DNA of 64,000 nucleotides from Primulina eburnea (Eukaryota; Streptophyta; Magnoliopsida; Lamiales; Gesneriaceae), in assembly GCF_022965805.1 (NCBI RefSeq), contig NC_133105.1:4898001-4962000 (forward strand), given 5' to 3'. The translations under genes and the position numbers were made by a program. Shown here in pieces: positions 58,783-64,000 of the stretch. Numbering within the stretch: the first letter of the stretch is position 1; the number at the start of each line of letters is the position of its first letter. The notes beneath the pieces are model-generated. The model was not told the DNA's origin and did no database searches. It saw only the letters and a list, made by a program, of their open reading frames with translations.

Positions 58783-61371
58783 GGGGCAAAATTGTATTTT
58801 TATTTTTTGGTTTAGTATTTTTGTTTTTAGCGATTTTGATTTTCTGTATTGGTGAAATTTCAGTTTAAATCCACTATTTTCTTTACTTGTTTGCAATTTT
58901 AGTTTTTTTTGATGTGATGTTGATGTGACATCAATACAGTGCTAAATTATTCAACACTCTTGATGAAGTATTTATTATCTGAATAAAAAGAAACCTTAGT
59001 CTTGATAAAATCCATGAATTTATATATATCGAAAATTCGAAATGTGTTTTTGTGTCTTCGAGAATATAGATAAAGAGCCAATTCCCTTTTGTTTGGAAGC
59101 ATTTGCGCAACCCTGGAAAGGTTGAAAGTGAATTTAAATATTTTGCTAAAAGTTAAAGACAAAAACTTGTGTGAGACTACCTCATGGATGATATTTTGTG
59201 AGACAGATCTTTTACTATGGTCATCAATGCAAAAAATATTATTTTTTGTGTTAAAGATATTACTTTTTATTGTTAATATCGATATGGTTAATTCGTTTCA
59301 CATTTAAAAATTCGTGAGACCGTCTCACAATAGAGCTACCCAAAATTTAATTGTGAAAATTAAATGCATTTCACTTTTAAATTTAAGTTTGGATTATTTC
59401 TTAAAACCTGAAACTAAATCAATTTGGGTATCTTAATTGATGACATATTTTAATTTCTTCCAAATGTTTGCAAATTAAAAAATGAAATTTGCAGGTACAC
59501 ACTACTACTCTTCCTCTTTGAGTACCGAGCCGCAATTATACTAATACACACCCAGTACCCCGGCGGAATCGCCGCCGCCGTAACCAAATTCGACGTCGAC
59601 AATGACGTCATCTCCCTCGACGGCCGGAACCCACTCCTCACCGACTCCGAGATCGACGACGCCGGACGCATTATCCGTGTCCGCATCAGACGGTCCACAT
59701 CCTCCGCACCACCATCATCCTCTATGGGGGCCACCCCACGTGCCTCCAATCTCTCCAACGCCGAGATATTCTCCATCAACACACCCCACGAGTTCGGTCT
59801 CGGGTTCCGACCCTTCAGCCCGAGGGTCTCGGGTTACGCTTCTTCTGATGCATATTCCCTCCATCCCACCCCCAGAGCCTCGAGCTTCAACGAAATGGAT
59901 TCCACCGCCACGAGCCCCGCATCGGGGAAGGTTTCCCGGCAGCCATCACCGGTGGTGAAAATCCTGTTGGAGTCACCATCAGAGGGGTCCAGAGGTGATG
60001 TTAACATCGGAGGTACGTCTGAATGTTTATGTCAATTATTGCGCCTGTCAGTGTATATTTCTTGCAAGATTTCGTTTGGATTTACCGATATCTTGAATTG
60101 GATTCTGTTTTTACCGAAAATTACGAAAAAGAATCGGAAAACATAGGCGTGAGACAATGCATGCAGATGCATGGCAGGCTTCTGTAGGGTCTTGCATGTA
60201 GATTTCACATACATACAGAAAATTGACCTGACAATGTTGATGACCAAATTAATATCTTAAATTCCAATCAACATATTCTAAAAAAAATCCAACCATCATG
60301 ACCTAATTTCTTTTATAATTACGCAGCTATAATTTTAATTATAAGATGAGAAAGTAAGTTATTTTAGCACAAAAATGCGAAAACCGCAAAAAATTCAAAT
60401 TTACGAGGTCGAAGTTTCAAAAAAAAAAAAAAACCGGTATGATGCAAAAAAGTGAAAATCACAACGACATATGCTAATTTGATATGTGTTGAGTCTCCTT
60501 AAGTGTATAAAGACTAATATAGGAAGGGAATAAGGAAGATTAGTAATTATTACTTAATTAAGGGACACATTTTTTAAAAAAACAATTATTTTAGAAAATA
60601 ATAATAAAAATGCTTTTTGAATTTTGGTAGCAATCATTGATCTTTTCTCATCTTTCAACATCCAACTTATGTTTCACTTTCACTTGTGTTACCTTTTCAC
60701 TTATATCTGGAAAATAATAAACCCATAAATTCATAAAAAAATGAAATAGTCCGTCTGAATAAAACCGACCCAAAGTTGGAATTTTCTCGCTTTTAGGAAA
60801 AAAAGTATAAATAAACATCGAAAATACCGTCAATAAAAATTCGTGGGAATGTCTATATTTATATTTATCGGCTTTCCTAGTGTTTTATGTTGTTGTTGGG
60901 GATGAACATTGTACATTTGGTAATGGATGACATTATTATTACAAGGAAGCACGTGAGTTCGAATTAAGATTTGATACTTTATATGTTAATTTATCATTAA
61001 TCATTTGAATTTATGTTTTAATGGTCGTAATAGTAATAATATTCCCACTCCATCTTTATGGTTTGGCCCACATATGATTATTTACAAATTTTTAATTATA
61101 TCAAAATAAAAAAAAATTGGAATAATAATAATAATTATTATAATAATTATTATTATTGTTTATTTTCAGATAAAGATCTTAGCTTTAGAGACTGCATAAA
61201 GATTCCAGTGGAAGAGGGATCTGATATGAAAGGTGAGCCGGCCAATCAGGAGCTGCCACGTGCTGTGGTTATGCTAAGACTTATATTGATCGTGGTGGGA
61301 AGGAAGCTGTCGCGTAACCCAAATACCTATTCCAGTGTTTTAGGCCTTCTGTGGTCTCTCATCTCATTTAA
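58213..61371 (+). CDS. PIN6: Auxin efflux carrier PIN6-like, first three exons only
   Basis: Exons 58213-58637, 59495-60012 and 61170-61371 encode 381 residues and end mid-codon at a good donor (61372). Residues 1-165 form the first five membrane helices ([71 protein letters not shown]). The loop has [44 protein letters not shown] and [10 protein letters not shown]. Helix 6 starts with [33 protein letters not shown] is characteristic of PIN6, which has an intermediate-length loop and has been placed at both ER and plasma membrane. The loop is shorter than in Arabidopsis. A copia element starts 78 bases after exon 3 in the same orientation. The remaining exons, for the C-terminal helices, are not in the window. 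Confidence 0.93.
58721..58779. repeat. (TA)n microsatellite in PIN6 intron 1
   Basis: A pure TA tract of about 58 bases shortly after exon 1. Confidence 0.97.
59158..59341 (+). mobile_element. MITE copy 11 in PIN6 intron 1
   Basis: gacaaaaacttgtgtgagac to gaccgtctcacaatagag. The flanks aaagttaaa and aaaatttaa agree at 7 of 9 positions. It is more diverged than copies 1 and 10, so the insertion is older. Confidence 0.83.
60013..61169 (+). other. PIN6 intron 2
   Basis: 1.16 kb, AT-rich, with an A-run at 60418-60433 and an (aat)n/(att)n inverted stretch at about 61112-61156. No gene or element is recognised. Confidence 0.65.
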
Positions 61372-61448
61372 GTAAGTCTATTTAATTTCTATTATTCTTG
61401 TATGATTTCATACAAAAGGAATAACGTTGGTATGATATCTAATGAAAG

Positions 61449-62095
61449 TGTTGACATTTCAAGCACATTTTTTTTTATTCAAACCATTTTTTTTAAAGGT
61501 TGGTTCAAAGTTGGCTACCAAACTTTGAACACACATCCTCCATTCACACTTCACCAACCCCAAAAATTTTTCCTATAAATACCATGCATTTGCATCCATT
61601 CAATCCATCCCAAAAACATCCCAAAAGCACAAGCATTTGAGTGTTGTGTAGCCTAGTCATTTAGATAAATTTTAGTATGCTCTGTGGTTGCGGCAATGTC
61701 CGATCTTCCACATCAGAAAGAATTTTCTATGTGATTAGAGTTGTGTTAGTTCCACTTTGAAAGTGAGATTGTGTGTGTTTCATCCAAGAATAATTATTCT
61801 TGAAGTTCTTGGTGTCCCCTAAGTTGTTCTAGGGAGAGTTGTTGTTATCTCCTATTTTTGTAGGAACGATTTGTACCCATTATTGATATAGTGGAGATTT
61901 CTTTTGTTGGACTTCGGTCTCGTGGTTTTTCCCTAATTTGGGTTTTCCACGTAAAAATCCTTGTGTCGTTTTCTTCATAATTATTATCATTGTTGATATC
62001 GTGGAAATACTTTGATCTAATATTATCGCTAAAGGGAAAAGATTCAACACTTCCGCTGTACGAAAAGTTATTTAATTTGGCTATCTTTCCCAACA
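61449..62095 (+). repeat. 5' LTR of copia element 2
   Basis: Bounded by TGTTG...CAACA, a 5-bp inverted terminus, and followed after 2 bases by the primer site. tataaata at 61574-61581 is a likely promoter box. The left border is inferred, as no second LTR is visible for comparison. Confidence 0.75.
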
Positions 62096-62097
62096 AG

Positions 62098-62109
62098 TGG
62101 TATCAGAGC
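62098..62109 (+). other. Primer binding site of copia element 2
   Basis: tggtatcagagc, complementary to initiator tRNA-Met, just after the LTR. Confidence 0.94.
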
Positions 62110-62122
62110 CGTGTTAGGATAC

Positions 62123-64000
62123 ATGGAAGAATCCATTGGAGGAATGTTTAAACTCAACGGATCAAATTATTCCATATGGAAGGCAAGCATGTTGGACCTA
62201 CTATATTGCAAAGATCTGTATTTGCCATTGAGTGGAGATAGTGCCAAGCCAGAAAACATATCAAACGAAGAATGGACTATACTGCATCGAAAAGCTGTCG
62301 GTTTCATACGACGTTTTATCGAACACAGTATATTTCATCACTTCGCGAACGAGAATAAAGCTGATGCTCTGTGGACCAAAATTGAAGCTATGTTTGAGAG
62401 AAAGAATGCCTTGAACAAAGCTTCGATTATCAGAAATCTTGCACGACTGAGATACAAAGAAAATGCAAATATGACAGAGCATCTGAATGCTTACCAGGGT
62501 CTAATCAACCAATCTATCACCATGAAGATTACCCTGGATGACGAAGTTACGGCACTATTATTACTGAGCTCCTTGCCAGATAGTTGGGATACTCTTGTGG
62601 TGTCGCTCAGTAATTCTGCTCCTGATGGAAAACTGACATTACAAACAGTCAAAGATTGTCTTCTAAATGAAGAGTCCAGAAGAAAGGAGCAAGTAGCCAA
62701 CTCTGAAACTAAGGCATTAGTTACAGAAATAGCTGATAATCGAGGAAGAAATTACACCAGAGGACCTCATAAAGGAAGAGACAAATCCAGAGGAAAGTCC
62801 AAAACCAGAAAAGAATTCAAGTGTCATTATTGTGGAGGTCCAAATCACTATGAAAGAGAATGCAGAAAAAAGAAGAGAGATCAAAGGAATGGGACAAAGT
62901 CGGAAGAGAAAGACACGACTGCAGTTACATCCGATGGAGATATTATCATCCTTGGTGATGATGCATGTGTCAGTATATCATACCAGCAAACTGATTGGAT
63001 GATTGACTCGGGAGCTTCATATCATATTACTCCACACAGAGATATGTTTGCGTCCTACTCAAGTGGAAACTTTGGCAAAGTTAGAATGGCCAATCAAGGT
63101 TTGACTGAGGTCGTTGGTATGGGGAGCATTGTCTTGGAGACAGATACAGGGTGTCATCTCGTTCTCAGAGATGTTCGACATGTTCCAGATATTCGATTTA
63201 ACATCATCTCTACAGGCAAGCTTGATGATGATGGTTGTTCCAGTCACTTTGGTGGAGGAAAATGGAAACTCACCAAAGGATCTCTTATTATTGCTAGAGG
63301 TATGAAGCAAAATTCTCTTTACCTCATGCAAGCAAAAATATCAAATGGAGAGGTTCATGCATCTACAAAAACCTCATCCATTGAGTTGTGGCACAAGAGA
63401 CTTGGACATATTAGCCAGAAGGGAATGGAAACTTTGGCTAAGAGAAAACTCCTTCCTGAAGTATCTGGTATGCATTTGGAAACTTGTGTTGATTGTTTGG
63501 CCGGAAAACAACACAGAGTTGCATTTCAAAGTTTTTCTTCATCAAGAAAAACTCAACGCTTGGAGTTAGTACACACAGATTTGTGTTACATGAAAGACAG
63601 AACTCTCGGTGGTGCACTGTATTTTGTGACCTTTATTGATGATTTCTCACGAAAGGTCTGGTGCTTTGCGTTGAAATCTAAAGATCATGTCCTTGAGGTC
63701 TTTAAGCATTTTCACGCAAAAGTTGAAAGAGAAACAGGAAAGAAACTGAAGTGTATTCGTTCTGACAATGGTGGTGAATACAGGGGTCCGTTTGAGCAAT
63801 ACTGTATAACTCATGGTATCAGGCTTGAGAAAAGTGTTCCAAAAAACCCCTCAGCACAATGGTCTAGCTGAAAGAATGAACAGGACAATTTGTGAAAGGA
63901 TAAAGTGTATGTTATCACACTCCAAATTGCCCAATTCCTTTTGGGGCGAAGCTATGAGAACTGCAATTGATTTGATCAACCTTTCTCCATCAGCCGCGTT
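62123..64000 (+). pseudogene. Copia element 2 gag-pol, partial, one frameshift
   Basis: From the ATG at 62123 the frame is open to 63871. Domains in order: gag (FKLNGSNYSIWKASMLDLLY at the start), the zinc knuckle CHYCGGPNHYERECRKK (about 62821), protease with IDSGASYHIT (about 63002), pre-integrase WHKRLGHISQKGM and CVDCLAGKQH (63385-63510), and the integrase core with D in HTDLC and FIDDFSRK, and SDNGGEY. At the six-A run 63841-63846 the frame shifts and terminates at 63869. Integrase resumes in the next frame (AERMNRTICE, then NSFWGEAMRTAIDLINLS) to the window edge. A single extra base explains this. It is either a real mutation or a homopolymer sequencing error. Confidence 0.92.

Larger units (their letters stand above)
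61449..64000 (+). mobile_element. Tnt1/Tork-like Ty1-copia element, 5' part, inside a PIN6 intron
   Basis: The element begins with a 647-bp LTR (61449-62095), then a tRNA-Met primer site and a gag-pol frame that runs off the window. Its orientation is the same as PIN6. The protein reads most like tobacco Tnt1, of the Tork lineage, by remembered resemblance. The 3' LTR and target duplication lie outside; gaaag at 61444-61448 would be the left duplication if the border is right. Confidence 0.9.

Overview
This is plant nuclear DNA. It is AT-rich, has intron-rich genes with GT-AG splice sites, and carries Ty1-copia retrotransposons, MITEs and long (TA)n microsatellites. The gene families are typical of flowering plants (ACR, SKP2A, RH29, R2R3-MYB, GRAS/SCL1, SPT5, PIN). 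My guess is a eudicot, perhaps Lamiales, because one dispersed 182-bp repeat resembles repeats I associate with that order. That placement is inference only.

Layout. Positions 1-5,480 are intergenic and hold a degenerate tandem repeat, a (TA)n tract and a complete 505-bp hAT-like element with a perfect 8-bp target duplication. A four-ACT-domain gene (ACR3 type, 6541-9161, +) follows. After repeat-rich DNA comes the F-box/LRR gene SKP2A (13411-15241, +), convergent with the DEAD-box helicase gene RH29 (21611-16058, -, 11 exons). An R2R3-MYB gene of the MYB52/54/56 group lies at 23941-22550 (-). Positions 25437-34771 are one complete Ty1-copia insertion with TAAAT duplications and 1,961-bp LTRs that differ at about four sites, yet its gag-pol is badly broken. 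Positions 34,777-40,900 are intergenic and packed with five copies of the 182-bp MITE plus a TRIM-like repeat. SCL1, a GRAS regulator, is at 42289-43923 (+). A truncated SWEET1-like pseudogene is at 45281-44400 (-). A 22-exon SPT5 gene spans 47152-56253 (+). PIN6 starts at 58213 (+), but only its first three exons are visible: 77 bp into the next intron a second, Tnt1/Tork-like copia element begins (61449) and runs off the right edge.

The host genes are unrelated housekeeping and regulatory loci: nitrogen/amino-acid sensing (ACR), protein turnover (SKP2A), ribosome biogenesis (RH29), transcription (MYB, SCL1, SPT5) and auxin transport (PIN6). I see no gene cluster or new multi-gene system. 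The most interesting signals are: (1) a minimal AUG-stop uORF one base before the PIN6 start codon; (2) a copia element inside a PIN6 intron; (3) a recently moved but coding-dead copia element with two hairpin arrays, one AT-rich in the LTR and one extremely GC-rich in the leader; (4) an 11-copy MITE family whose 9-bp target duplications can be read directly; and (5) the SWEET1 relic broken by short tandem duplications.

Exon boundaries were placed by hand from splice consensus, reading-frame continuity and remembered family sequences. No search or transcript evidence was available.
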